Positions 6,701 through 16,190 of a DNA stretch of 40,161 nucleotides are shown here, in pieces. The translations under genes were made by a program, and so were the position numbers. Origin of the DNA: an uncultured bacterium. GTDB taxonomy: Bacteria; Verrucomicrobiota; Kiritimatiellia; CAIKKV01. Every line of letters begins with the position of its first letter. Position 1 is the first letter of the stretch. Below the pieces are notes generated by a model. It saw nothing but the letters and a program-made list of their open reading frames with translations, was not told where the DNA came from and ran no database searches. The DNA is taken from positions 1 to 40,161 of the forward strand of contig CALHRZ010000002.1 in the NCBI GenBank assembly GCA_938038445.1, given 5' to 3'.

Positions 6701-9334
6701 ATGATGAAACAATATCAATTCATTCGCAGAATGATTCTTGCGGTTTGGTGGGGGATTTGGGCTCTGAGCGTTGCGCAGACCCAACCCATTGGGCCTGTTC
6801 GGCTGTACGACGGGATTGTCCTCTATGTTCCGAATCCGGGAGGAACTCCGTTTCGCGTTGTGCTTGAGGTACGGGATTTGAACCATCTTTCCCGCGCACC
6901 GGCTGAGCTTCTGGTCAAGGTATATAACCCTACCGGGCACGTGGAAGTGCGCGAGGTTTTGGAGGATGATGGAATTGTGGCGCCGGGGTATGCGCCTCCC
7001 ATGGCGGGGTGGGACCATGAGGCGTGGTACTATCAATCGGTCCGCACGCGGGGAATCGAGCCGCAGGTTTCTTGGAGTCGACTGGCGGATCCCGAACGGT
7101 TGAAGGGGATTCCGGTTCGAACCATTGTTTATGAGATGACGAACCGATTGGCCGGTGTCCATCGCCTTTTGCTTGCCGGCGTGCCCGACCATGTGGTGAC
7201 GATACGGGTAGAACCGGATCGCGCGTTAGGGGTATTGAGCACCCAGAATTGGCTTTATGGCGCGGGGGCCATGTATTCCTCGGCTTGGCTCTACGTGCCG
7301 CGGGGAGCGAAGAAAGTGGATTTACTGCTTTTGGAAATGGATCGGCCGGCGACGCGGACGCTGAGGCTTTATGATCCGTCGGGAAAACCGATTTCGCTTC
7401 AGGCTGTGGGTCCATCTTCATCGGGGGGGATGCCGATGGGGGCAGAAGGTTTTGGTCAATGGGAGGCTTTTTTTCCGGCGCCTGGGGCGTATGATGATCA
7501 ACTGCTCCGTTTAGAAGTGGGCGATGGTCCCAACGCCTATTTGCTGACGGCTTGCTTCGGCATGGCGGAGTCGCTTCCATCCAAGAGGATGCGTCATACG
7601 GTCAATGCGGTTCTGGCGCCTGATGCGGAAACGGCCCGGGCGATTCGAGCGGGTGCAATCGAGCATGAGGGGCGGCTTTTCTGGCATGGATTTCAAGTTC
7701 GGTATGCGGAGTGGCTAAAAACCGTGACGGCGGAGGAATGCCGGATTCCGGAGGGTCTGCCCACTCGGCCAGGCTACGTTTCCCCCGGTTCTCATCAGCG
7801 CCCTCCCGCCGAATCGGCGGATGTATGGATGCACCACTATCCAGCGCATCGCGATCGTCGGGTGCTCCATGCGGCACTTCGCGAGATGGCCAATGGGCTC
7901 AATGCCATGGGGCCGGGCGATCAGGTCTTGACGGGGCCTCTTAAGAATCTCGCTTATGAAATGGGCTGTTATGGGTTTTTCTATCATCGGCCGGGGTGGC
8001 GGATTCTTCGCGACTCCGATGCGCCGGAAGGCGCGAAGGGACCCATTCGGGAGTTTATGATCATGATGGGCGACCGGTTGGCGTTTTGCCGGGGCGGGGA
8101 ACTGATCAACGGGAATGCGCTGGCCAGTTTGGTTCAAGCCCTTCGGTATTGTGCGGAAGCGACCCAGGATCCGTTGCACGAGCAGCTTTTCAACACCTAT
8201 TGGGATCGTTTTGCAAACGGCGGTTTCGGCGATCGAGTCGGCATTGGCCCGTCAGGGGGAATTCAGGAGAGTTTTGGGTATGATCACCATTATGGGAGTT
8301 ATGTGCTTCTGGGATGGCGCGCCGTGATGGCCGATCTTGGAGATCGGCGGTTTATCGAAGCCTGGGAGCGGGTGATGAACCTGTACTCCTATACGCATAC
8401 GGTGGGTGCGGGAAATGGCGCCTGGAGTTCGCGGACGCACGGGGGGATTGCTGGAGGCGCCTATGATCCGGAAGATGCCCGATTCCGCTGGAAGGGTTTT
8501 GCGGGGCCGGATTTCACGGAGTCGGTGAACGGCACAAATGAATTTTTTGCCGCTCGGCGGGCCGGCTACTACATTTTGACCTACCATGGACGTCTTTCGC
8601 CTTCATGGATCGGGGATGGCTTTCAGGGACAGGTTGGCTACGGGGGAGGAATGATCGCGGCGTTTGTGATTCCGAATCGGGGGCCGGTTTTGGCGTCTTC
8701 GCTGGAGGGTTCCTATGGAGCGGGCATGCATCGGTCTCAATGGCGGAATTTTCATCTGCATACCCTCGCGGGGCTTCTTCCGGATGGACAGCCTTTTGTC
8801 GCGGCGGACAGCGAGCATTTTGATGCCCGTCTGGACGGCATCGTCGTGACCAGTTCCGGCGAGATTCGCAATTCGCCACTTCGTTCGACCCGTCAGTACG
8901 AATTTCGAGCGGATCGTGTACGGTGCGAGGTGGGGCTACTTCGCGCCACGGGCGATACCGTTTTTGATCTATGGGGCGGGCGTCCCTGGTGGAGGGGACG
9001 CGTCATGGAGGCGTGGGAGATGATCCCTTTTGTCGTTCCGCCGGTTCGTTCGGGAGTTTCCCGCGGGACGGCAACCCGTCTCCTGGCGCTTGCGGAGGGA
9101 GGAGAGGAGCGCGAGTTGGGGGAGGAGCCTCTCGAAGCCCGGGAAGTGGTGATCGACCGAGGGGGGTTTGGGGTGCGTGTGGTGCTTGACCATGCCCGAA
9201 TCGTTCGGCGGGGGGACAATCAAACTCTGATGATCCAGGCGGCCTCTGTCCCCGTTGAGGCCGATCGCGTCGCAATGTCCTATGAACTGGTTCCGTTCGA
9301 GTCCGAGGCGGTTCAAAAAGGGGTTGTGCCATGA
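6701..9334 (+). CDS. Secreted PL8-like polysaccharide lyase candidate
   Basis: An 877-residue exported protein with the start chosen at ATG 6701; an earlier in-frame TTG is part of the promoter. The signal peptide has a KQYQFIRR head, a hydrophobic core and likely cleavage after SVAQ. Residues 40-310 look like paired beta-sandwiches, about 380-580 an alpha/alpha toroid, and the rest beta sheets. Around 508-536 is a GFGDRVGIGPSGGIQE...YDHHYG segment that resembles the DGSFIQH...Y..YG active-site region of PL8 chondroitin/hyaluronan lyases, but with Glu where PL8 has the catalytic His. The fourth gene of this operon encodes a close paralog. Lyase activity is inferred; no exact family can be named. 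Its stop overlaps the next start (ATGA). Confidence 0.62.
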   Translation: MMKQYQFIRRMILAVWWGIWALSVAQTQPIGPVRLYDGIVLYVPNPGGTPFRVVLEVRDLNHLSRAPAELLVKVYNPTGHVEVREVLEDDGIVAPGYAPPMAGWDHEAWYYQSVRTRGIEPQVSWSRLADPERLKGIPVRTIVYEMTNRLAGVHRLLLAGVPDHVVTIRVEPDRALGVLSTQNWLYGAGAMYSSAWLYVPRGAKKVDLLLLEMDRPATRTLRLYDPSGKPISLQAVGPSSSGGMPMGAEGFGQWEAFFPAPGAYDDQLLRLEVGDGPNAYLLTACFGMAESLPSKRMRHTVNAVLAPDAETARAIRAGAIEHEGRLFWHGFQVRYAEWLKTVTAEECRIPEGLPTRPGYVSPGSHQRPPAESADVWMHHYPAHRDRRVLHAALREMANGLNAMGPGDQVLTGPLKNLAYEMGCYGFFYHRPGWRILRDSDAPEGAKGPIREFMIMMGDRLAFCRGGELINGNALASLVQALRYCAEATQDPLHEQLFNTYWDRFANGGFGDRVGIGPSGGIQESFGYDHHYGSYVLLGWRAVMADLGDRRFIEAWERVMNLYSYTHTVGAGNGAWSSRTHGGIAGGAYDPEDARFRWKGFAGPDFTESVNGTNEFFAARRAGYYILTYHGRLSPSWIGDGFQGQVGYGGGMIAAFVIPNRGPVLASSLEGSYGAGMHRSQWRNFHLHTLAGLLPDGQPFVAADSEHFDARLDGIVVTSSGEIRNSPLRSTRQYEFRADRVRCEVGLLRATGDTVFDLWGGRPWWRGRVMEAWEMIPFVVPPVRSGVSRGTATRLLALAEGGEERELGEEPLEAREVVIDRGGFGVRVVLDHARIVRRGDNQTLMIQAASVPVEADRVAMSYELVPFESEAVQKGVVP

Positions 9335-11847
9335 AGTGGGGGGATGTTTGGCGGGTTTTAGCGGTGTCGGCCGGTTTTGTGCGAGGGGGTGAGATGGTGT
9401 TGGTGGATGAGACGCAGAGTCCGGCGCCGATTGTGGCGGAGGCAGCGGTGGCGGAACATGCCCGGGGGCTGGCGCGTTATCTGAGTCAGATCTCCGGCCG
9501 GTCATTTGAAGTGGTTTTGACCAACCGGTTGGAGGGGGATCGCAGCATTTGGGTCGAGCGGTTAGGGGAGGCCGAAGCGGTGGGGATGAAGGGGGACAGT
9601 TTTCTCATCGAATGTCGGACGAACAAACTCCGAATCGCTGGGATCACACCAGCCGCAACGGGATTTGGTGTTTATGCGTTTTTGGAGGAGATGTTGGGGT
9701 GTCGGTGGTGGTCGGCGGACGAGGAGGAGGTGCCTACGTGCCCGGTCATTCGCATTCCGGAAACGAACCGGTTGGTCCAGGCCGTCTTTACTCAGACGAT
9801 CCTTATGAATCGGGAGGCGCAAAACCGGATGAACGGATTCGAGTATAAGGCGCGGGTTCGTACGACGGAGGTTTGGTCGGGAGGGCACACCTTGTATCCT
9901 TTATTGACGCCCTATGCCGAGACCAACCGGGAGTTCTATCCCTACAATGCCAAAACCGGTGAACGGGGACCGAACAATTTGCATTTCTGTTACAGCGCGC
10001 CCGGAATTGCGGAAGCGCTGGCTGATGCCCTGGAGAAAGAGATTCAAAAGCGGAAGGGCAATATTCGCGATGTGATCTACATGGCGGGGATGGGCGACTG
10101 GTATGGGGGGGGCTGCGAATGTCCCCGATGCCGGGCCATTAACCTCGAGGAGGGTTGGACGGATGCCGAGGGGAAACGCCATCCGATCATGGGGGGGACC
10201 AATCTGCGGATGATGAATCGGGCGGCGGAGCTTTTGGAAGCGCGTCATCCGGGCGTAAAGGTTGGGTTCATGGCGTACATGAGCATGGAAGCGCCACCGA
10301 CGCTAACGGTGCCGCGGTCGAACGTGTACGTCCGGATTCCCCATCTCCGCCACTGCATCATTCACGGGGTTCGGCAATGCGCCAAGAATGAAGCGTACAA
10401 CCGGAATCTTCGGCGCTGGGTTGAACTGGCACCAGGGCGTGTGCACGTATGGGACTATGGGGTCAATTTCGGTGACAACTTCATGTATCCTTTTCCTGTC
10501 CTTTTTTCGATCGCCGGCAACATTCAGTATTATGCGGAGTTGGGCGTTGCGGGGGTTCTGATTCAGGGAAATTATGTCTCGACGGGCGGAGACTTGGTTG
10601 TGCTCAAAAACTATGTTTGGCGAAGGCTTCTGTGGGATCCCGGGCTCGATCCGTTGCTTCTGAGCAGGGAATTTTGCCTGGGGTACTATGGGCCGGCTGC
10701 GAAGTCGATTTTGGATTATGTGCTGGAACTGGAACGTTCGGTTGAGCCGTCTGCCATGGGGAACGGTCATTTGGACGAGTTTGTCCGGCGTGATGGAATG
10801 CGGAAAAGCTATCTTACGCCCGAGCGGGAATCCCGGTTGCGGGATCTCCTGGCGGAAGCCCGAACACGCGCGGCAGGACGTGAACCTTACGCACGGCGTG
10901 TTGAAGAGGTCTTCGCAAGTCTGGAAGCTTTCGCGTTGTGGCATCCGGGTCCCTTGGCGGAGGTGGGGGATCGGCTGGTTCGGGCCGATCTCGATAATGC
11001 CTATACGTATGATCGGGCGGTTCATGCTTCGTTTTATTCCCGCAAAGCATCGGCGCGCGAGTGGGGGCCTTACCTCGGGTACCAGCTGAACTTTTTGGCT
11101 TTGCAGGGAGGTCCCCTTGGGCGGGTGAAAAGCGGTACGGTAGAAGTGACGGCAGCGCCTGCGCTGGCCATGCGCATCCGGCAGATTACGTGGAACGGTC
11201 GTCCCCTGTTGCATGTGCCCAACAATCCGAATGCCAAAGGGTGGCCGAATCTCGGGGGCGCCTACGAACAAGTCCGTTCCGGATGGATATCGGGGGCGTT
11301 CGTAGGGGAGCCGGCCGCGACTCAGCTTTTCATGAAAGCCGATGCGATTTCACAGGGTAACATCCGCCAAACGGCTTTGAAAACGATTACAGTCGAGGCG
11401 GATGGGACGATCCGAATTACAGTCAATGGGAGGCGGATTTCGCGCGAAGCGGGCTACGAGGTTGCCCGCGCCACTCTTGTGACGGAATACCAGGCCGGAA
11501 AAGGGAATGCCTGGCGGGTGGAAGGACTGGGCCCTTCCGGGGATTGGAATCCGCTGTTAACCTCCGGGGGGAAGGGGGACGCCGGGCAGGCAGCTGGTGA
11601 GACGAACAGATGGGAAGCGTTTCTGTCCGGAGAGTCGCTCATGGCGCTTCGCGTAGTCTTTCCATCGTGGGGCTGTGCGGTGGAGGAACGGTGTCCGCTG
11701 CCTGGAATTGTCGGCGGCCGCATGCAATATGAGCCGTTGTCGGGTGTTCTTCGGACCTCCTTGCAAACCGCGACAAACGGCTTAGAGTTCAACAAGGATC
11801 GGGTTTGGCTTGAGCGCCTGTTCACGGTTAGGGCTTGGGAGGAATGA
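9331..11847 (+). CDS. DUF4838-domain protein, probably exported
   Basis: An 838-residue protein translationally coupled to the lyase candidate by a four-base ATGA overlap. Residues 25-145 resemble the small N-terminal domain of alpha-glucuronidases (GH67/GH20-like): ARGLARYLSQISG, ATGFGVYAFLEEMLGCRWW. The DUF4838 core follows, with the diagnostic CECPRC metal-knuckle-like motif at 262-267 and a YWDYGVNF-like strand near residue 370. DUF4838 proteins are a TIM-barrel-like family common in carbohydrate loci of Bacteroidota and PVC bacteria, with no settled reaction. Residues after about 600 appear to form beta-rich C-terminal domains. The N terminus (MKWGDVWRVLAVSAGFVRGG) is a weak signal peptide. 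Function is unknown but very likely glycan-related. Confidence 0.75.
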   Translation: MKWGDVWRVLAVSAGFVRGGEMVLVDETQSPAPIVAEAAVAEHARGLARYLSQISGRSFEVVLTNRLEGDRSIWVERLGEAEAVGMKGDSFLIECRTNKLRIAGITPAATGFGVYAFLEEMLGCRWWSADEEEVPTCPVIRIPETNRLVQAVFTQTILMNREAQNRMNGFEYKARVRTTEVWSGGHTLYPLLTPYAETNREFYPYNAKTGERGPNNLHFCYSAPGIAEALADALEKEIQKRKGNIRDVIYMAGMGDWYGGGCECPRCRAINLEEGWTDAEGKRHPIMGGTNLRMMNRAAELLEARHPGVKVGFMAYMSMEAPPTLTVPRSNVYVRIPHLRHCIIHGVRQCAKNEAYNRNLRRWVELAPGRVHVWDYGVNFGDNFMYPFPVLFSIAGNIQYYAELGVAGVLIQGNYVSTGGDLVVLKNYVWRRLLWDPGLDPLLLSREFCLGYYGPAAKSILDYVLELERSVEPSAMGNGHLDEFVRRDGMRKSYLTPERESRLRDLLAEARTRAAGREPYARRVEEVFASLEAFALWHPGPLAEVGDRLVRADLDNAYTYDRAVHASFYSRKASAREWGPYLGYQLNFLALQGGPLGRVKSGTVEVTAAPALAMRIRQITWNGRPLLHVPNNPNAKGWPNLGGAYEQVRSGWISGAFVGEPAATQLFMKADAISQGNIRQTALKTITVEADGTIRITVNGRRISREAGYEVARATLVTEYQAGKGNAWRVEGLGPSGDWNPLLTSGGKGDAGQAAGETNRWEAFLSGESLMALRVVFPSWGCAVEERCPLPGIVGGRMQYEPLSGVLRTSLQTATNGLEFNKDRVWLERLFTVRAWEE

Positions 11848-11864
11848 CGCGAAGGTGGAGACAC

Positions 11865-12868
11865 ATGAATACAAGGCAAAGGCTGGGGGGAAGAGGGCGA
11901 TCGTGGGGGGGCGTGGTTACGATGGGACTGGCGGCATGGGTTCAAGCGGCAGTTCACACTTGGAAAGGGGGGACCGGTTTATGGGGGGACGACACCAAAT
12001 GGACCAACGGCGTACCGGTCGGGGGGGGAGACGTGGTCATTGCCTCGGGTACGGTTTTTTGACCCAAGTGACGGCTCGACTGAATTCGTTGGAAATGAAG
12101 GGAGGGACGTTGTTCTTTTCCAACAACTGGGATGCTTGTGTGATCGCGTCGGACATCTGGATTCGAGAAGGCTCAACCGTTCGTCATCAGGCCAATTATG
12201 CGGCCGCGACCAATGCATTCGGCGAGTGGCCGGTCAACAGTCGCATCTATATTATTTGTACCAACTTTTTCCTTGGGGGAACCGTGAACGCGGACGTGTC
12301 GGGCTGGGTTTCCAGGGGGTTCGAGTTACCCGCCGCAGGACCTGGGGGCGGCCGGGCGAATCGAGCCGGGGCGGGGCATGGTGGGTATGGCGGTAACGCA
12401 TCGGATGGAGGGGGTGAGGAATACGGTCAAATTGAGGAACCGGTGCTTCCAGGAAGCGCTGGCGCGCCGGATGGGACGACACCCGGAGGGGCAGGAGGGG
12501 GAGCCGTGCGCATCGAATCGCATGGGGGCACGGTGACCATCAATGGAACGGTCAGTGCGAACGGAAACACGAGCGGCAACATTCGGGGGGGAGGATCTGG
12601 TGGAAGCATATGGATCTCCTGCCGGGTTTTTGCGGCGACGGGGGGCATAATTCGTGCGATCGGCGGATGGCGGGCGGGCGCGTACTGTTTATACTGCGGA
12701 TCCGGAGGTGGCGGTCGTATCGCCGTGATCGGTCCGAAACGGAGTGATTTCAACGGAGCGCTTTCCGTGCAGCCTGGACGCGCGAAGGAGGGGTATGAGG
12801 GTGAGGAGGGGACGATTTATTGGGAGGAAAAACCTATCGGTCGCGGCACCGTCATGTTCATCCGTTGA
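11865..12868 (+). pseudogene. Glycine-rich beta-solenoid surface protein, split by a -1 frameshift
   Basis: The start at 11865 has a GGTGGAG site and gives a signal peptide ending near AAWVQAA. Frame one then reads HTWKGGTGLWGDDTKWTNG...DVVIASGTVF, the opening repeat of autotransporter/PEP-type solenoid proteins, and stops at TGA 12060-12062. The next frame continues the same pattern at once (LTQVTARLNSLEMKGGTLFF) and runs to 12868. Adding one T to the run of six at 12055-12060 restores a single protein of about 334 residues. Its second half is very glycine-rich, with GGSGGSIWI, GGGGRIAV and EGTIYW motifs seen in large PVC surface proteins. The split may be a sequencing error, a true mutation, or slippage on GGTTTTTTG. 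It lies between two operon genes that are intact. Confidence 0.7.
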
Positions 12869-12896
12869 CGGGTATTTTTTTATCGGAGAGAATGGT

Positions 12897-15800
12897 ATGA
12901 CTGTTTCGACGATCGTTCAAAGGGCGTTTTTGCTTTTTACGCTTTCGGTGAAGATCTGGAGTCAGGAGGGGACTCGGTATCGGTTGTATGATGATCTCGG
13001 GTTGTTTTTTCACAATTCGGAAGGCGGCTCTTTTACGTTACATCTCAGTGTACAGGATTTGAATCGGAGCGCGCGAGGGCCAAGCGAGTTGATGTTGCAT
13101 CTCTATGATCCGGAAGGGCGGCTGGTCGTGCGGGAAGTGATTCCGGATGATGGGATTGATGTCTGCGGGAGCGGACCCACCTTGGCAGGATGGGATCATG
13201 AAGCGTGGTATTACGAAACCTGCTATTCCCGGGGTTTGGATCCCCTGGTGCGTTGGAGCGTGATGACCCGCTCCAATCTTATCGCTTTGTTGCCAAGCCG
13301 TTCCTTTTCCTTTGAGGTGCCTGATCGGGGGCCGGGTGTCTATCGTCTCCTTTTGGCGGGCAGTCCCGATTTGGTTGTCGGTGCGTTAACCAAACCCGCG
13401 ATGCCGGTGGGAAGCAACGGCGGACCTGACTGGAGGCATGGGTACGGGAATCTTTTCCGTCGGCGATTCTTTTTTGTTCCGAAGGGGGCGAGCGGCTTGT
13501 CACTGGGTTTGCTTGAGCTTGACCAGCCACGGGGGCGTCGTTGTGCGGTACGGACGCTCGACGGCAAGCCGGTTGTTCTTCGCCGGGTGCAGAGGGAACG
13601 GGATGGGACGGTCATAGGAGAGTCTCCGCTTCCGATGATGTTGGACGGCCGCCAGGGCTATGCGATGGTGACGGGCGAATTCAACGCACCCGGTGAACAG
13701 GACGGAGCGGTATGGGTTTTTGAAGTCGAAGCGGGCGCGAACGATTACCTATTTGCGGTGGATTTTCTTTTTCCGCGCGAATCGCGAAACTGGCGGGGGG
13801 TGCCGCGGGTTTCGGCCGTTTTATGCGAGGATCCTGAAAGTGCTCGGGCCATTGAGAATGGGGCGATGGTTCATGACGGTGAACTCTTTTGGAATGGGTA
13901 TGCTGTCCGGTTATGGGATTGGCTCAAGTCTCTTACTTCCGGGGAAATGAAAATGCCGGAAGGACTTCCTCGCCGGGAGGAGTTTATTTCTGTTGGATCG
14001 CATGAATCCCCGTTGAAGCGGTACAACGATCCCAAACTGGCAGAACCCAAGCCTGGTGCGGCGGATGTCATCATGTCTAGTTACGATCTTCATCGGGATC
14101 GTCGGGCGTTGAATGCCGCCATTCGGGAGATGTTGGAAGGGATGCGGCTGATTGGGCCGAATGGCCGTGTCATGCATGGCCGCAATCTGGCGTACGAAAT
14201 GGGATGTTACAGTTTTTTCTATCATCGGCCTGCGTGGCGGATTCTGCGCCAGAGCGATGCGTCGGAGGAGGCCAAAGAGCCGATCCGAGAATTCGCAATT
14301 CAGATTGGGGATCGGTTAGCCTTCTGTCGCGGCATAGAGCTGGTGAATGGGAATTCGTTGGCCAGTCTTGTGCAGGGGCTTCGTTATCTGGCTGAAGCAA
14401 CCGACGATCCGCTGCAACGTCGGTTGTTCGACGTCTACTGGGAACGTTTTGCCCATGGAGGGTTTGGCGATCGGGTCGGGATCGGTCCCTCGGGAGGGAT
14501 TCAAGAGGGGTACGGCTACGACATGCATTATGGCACCTATGTTCTCAGTGGCTGGCGCGCGGGCCTTACCGATCTGAATGAACCGAGGTTTCGCGAAGCG
14601 TACAATCGCATTTTGAGTCTCTACAGTTATGTTGCCAGTCAGGGAGACAATGCGGCTCCGTGGAGTTCGCGGACTCACTTGGCGCCTGCCCGTTACAATC
14701 CGAACCAGGACGGCCCGTTTCGTTGGAAAGGGTTTGGAGGTTCCGATTTCACGGTTTCGGTCAACGACGGCAACGAATTCTTTGCGGCCCGGCGCGCGAA
14801 CTATTATGCGGTGACCTATCACGGCCGGATCACCCCGACGTGGCTTGGCGAGGGGTTTCACGGACAGATCGGCTACGGCGGGGGGATTTTGTGTCAGCTT
14901 CATATTCCTCAGAAGGGGCAGGTCTTGGCTTCCACGCTCAACGGCGATTACGGGGCCGGAATGCATGTATCGCAATGGCGCCAGTTTCATTTGCATGCGC
15001 TTGTTGGCGAAACGGCGGATGGTTTTCCCTTCGTTTCCGCGAATAGCGAGCATCCAAACGCGCGTCTCGATGGGACGGCGGTTACCAGTTCCGGCGAGAT
15101 CCGTCAGTCGTCGCTGGCCGTGGAACGGCGTTATGAATTTGGGGATTCTGAGATTGTTTGTTTTGTCCGGCTGACGAGGAGCAGCAGCGATCGGGTATTC
15201 GGAATCTATGGTGGGGCGTCCCGTTTGCGTGGAATGGTACGGGAAGCGTACGAAATGATTCCCTACACCTTGGTGACCGCCTCTGCGGGTCGGGGAAAGC
15301 CGCCGAATGTTCGGACTCGGGTTCTGCGGTTGGATGAGAAAGGCGCTGTGTCGGATCTCTTGGCGGCGAAAGCCGAAACGGCGAGCGGGGTGGTCGTGGA
15401 TCAGGGGGGATACGGTGTTCAGATTGTATTCGACAAACCGCGGCCAGTTCTTCTTGGGGAAAACCGGACGATTCTGATCGAGCTGGTTCGGCGTGGAGGA
15501 ATCGCCATGTCGGCGGATGCAATTGCGCTGGAATATCGGTTAATTCCTTTTACAGGGGAACGCCAACCATCTCTTCCGCCCTCTTCCGTGATGGAGCGGA
15601 AGCCTTGTCTTCTGCCTCGCCTTGCGGCAGTCGGGGAGCGCGGATCGCGGCTTCCGGATCTTCTTCGAGAGGCGCCAGTGGTAGAGATTGAAGGAGCGGA
15701 AGGGCATCGGACCGCGATCCGACTTGGGGTAACGGTGGAAGGGTTGGCGCTGTTGGCGGAGGTGGCCGATGCGCAGCCCGTTCGAGAGGCAACCGTATGG

Positions 15801-16190
15801 AAAGGGTCGTGTCTTGAGGTGTTTGGAGCGGCCAGGGCAGGCGGCGAGATTGGACAGGTTTTTCTTGCGCCCTTGGTGGGAACAAAGGCCGCAGAGGGAT
15901 TTGTGGCGCAAGGGAATCGTCAGATTCCTGTTCCAGAAATTTCCGTCGCCAGCGAGCCGGCCGACGGGGGGTATCGCTTGTGGGCGGTTATTCCGTGGAG
16001 ATGGCTCAAGGTTCCGCAAAATCCGGAACGGTTTTTTCTTGAATTCCAGATTACGGCGACTGATGCGAAGGGGAACCGGAGCCCCCTGACGGCGTTTGGC
16101 AGTCGTTTGGCCTACATGGATTCGAGTCGGTATGCGCCTTTCGAAGCGGCGTTGGAATATCAGGGGGGCAAGACTCTAAAGGCGCCGTAG
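12897..16190 (+). CDS. Secreted PL8-like lyase candidate with C-terminal CBM9-like module
   Basis: The start at 12897 (site CGGAGAG) gives 1097 residues with a signal peptide; 51 upstream in-frame codons are not signal-like. Residues 25-885 are a paralog of the operon's first gene along the whole length, sharing blocks such as AGWDHEAWYY, LAYEMGCY.FFYHRP.WRILR.SDA, GGFGDRVGIGPSGGIQE (521-537) and EFFAARRA.YY. Again Glu537 stands where PL8 lyases have His, followed by YDMHYG. An extra module at about 927-1086 resembles carbohydrate-binding family 9, with a VWKGSCLEVFGA signature and the ending FGSRLAYMDSSRY. The same module occurs twice in the convergent PHP gene. It probably anchors the enzyme to its glycan. 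The gene overlaps that neighbour's 3' end by 31 bases. Confidence 0.65.
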   Translation: MTVSTIVQRAFLLFTLSVKIWSQEGTRYRLYDDLGLFFHNSEGGSFTLHLSVQDLNRSARGPSELMLHLYDPEGRLVVREVIPDDGIDVCGSGPTLAGWDHEAWYYETCYSRGLDPLVRWSVMTRSNLIALLPSRSFSFEVPDRGPGVYRLLLAGSPDLVVGALTKPAMPVGSNGGPDWRHGYGNLFRRRFFFVPKGASGLSLGLLELDQPRGRRCAVRTLDGKPVVLRRVQRERDGTVIGESPLPMMLDGRQGYAMVTGEFNAPGEQDGAVWVFEVEAGANDYLFAVDFLFPRESRNWRGVPRVSAVLCEDPESARAIENGAMVHDGELFWNGYAVRLWDWLKSLTSGEMKMPEGLPRREEFISVGSHESPLKRYNDPKLAEPKPGAADVIMSSYDLHRDRRALNAAIREMLEGMRLIGPNGRVMHGRNLAYEMGCYSFFYHRPAWRILRQSDASEEAKEPIREFAIQIGDRLAFCRGIELVNGNSLASLVQGLRYLAEATDDPLQRRLFDVYWERFAHGGFGDRVGIGPSGGIQEGYGYDMHYGTYVLSGWRAGLTDLNEPRFREAYNRILSLYSYVASQGDNAAPWSSRTHLAPARYNPNQDGPFRWKGFGGSDFTVSVNDGNEFFAARRANYYAVTYHGRITPTWLGEGFHGQIGYGGGILCQLHIPQKGQVLASTLNGDYGAGMHVSQWRQFHLHALVGETADGFPFVSANSEHPNARLDGTAVTSSGEIRQSSLAVERRYEFGDSEIVCFVRLTRSSSDRVFGIYGGASRLRGMVREAYEMIPYTLVTASAGRGKPPNVRTRVLRLDEKGAVSDLLAAKAETASGVVVDQGGYGVQIVFDKPRPVLLGENRTILIELVRRGGIAMSADAIALEYRLIPFTGERQPSLPPSSVMERKPCLLPRLAAVGERGSRLPDLLREAPVVEIEGAEGHRTAIRLGVTVEGLALLAEVADAQPVREATVWKGSCLEVFGAARAGGEIGQVFLAPLVGTKAAEGFVAQGNRQIPVPEISVASEPADGGYRLWAVIPWRWLKVPQNPERFFLEFQITATDAKGNRSPLTAFGSRLAYMDSSRYAPFEAALEYQGGKTLKAP

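Noticed and set aside
12021..12028. G8 run as the frameshift site in the solenoid gene
   Set aside because: The first frame still reads a typical solenoid repeat (DVVIASGTV) beyond the run, so the shift must lie later, at the T6 run.
12744..12896. Upstream in-frame extension of the second lyase gene
   Set aside because: It overlaps the preceding gene, has no ribosome site and pushes the signal peptide inside the protein. The start at 12897 fits better.
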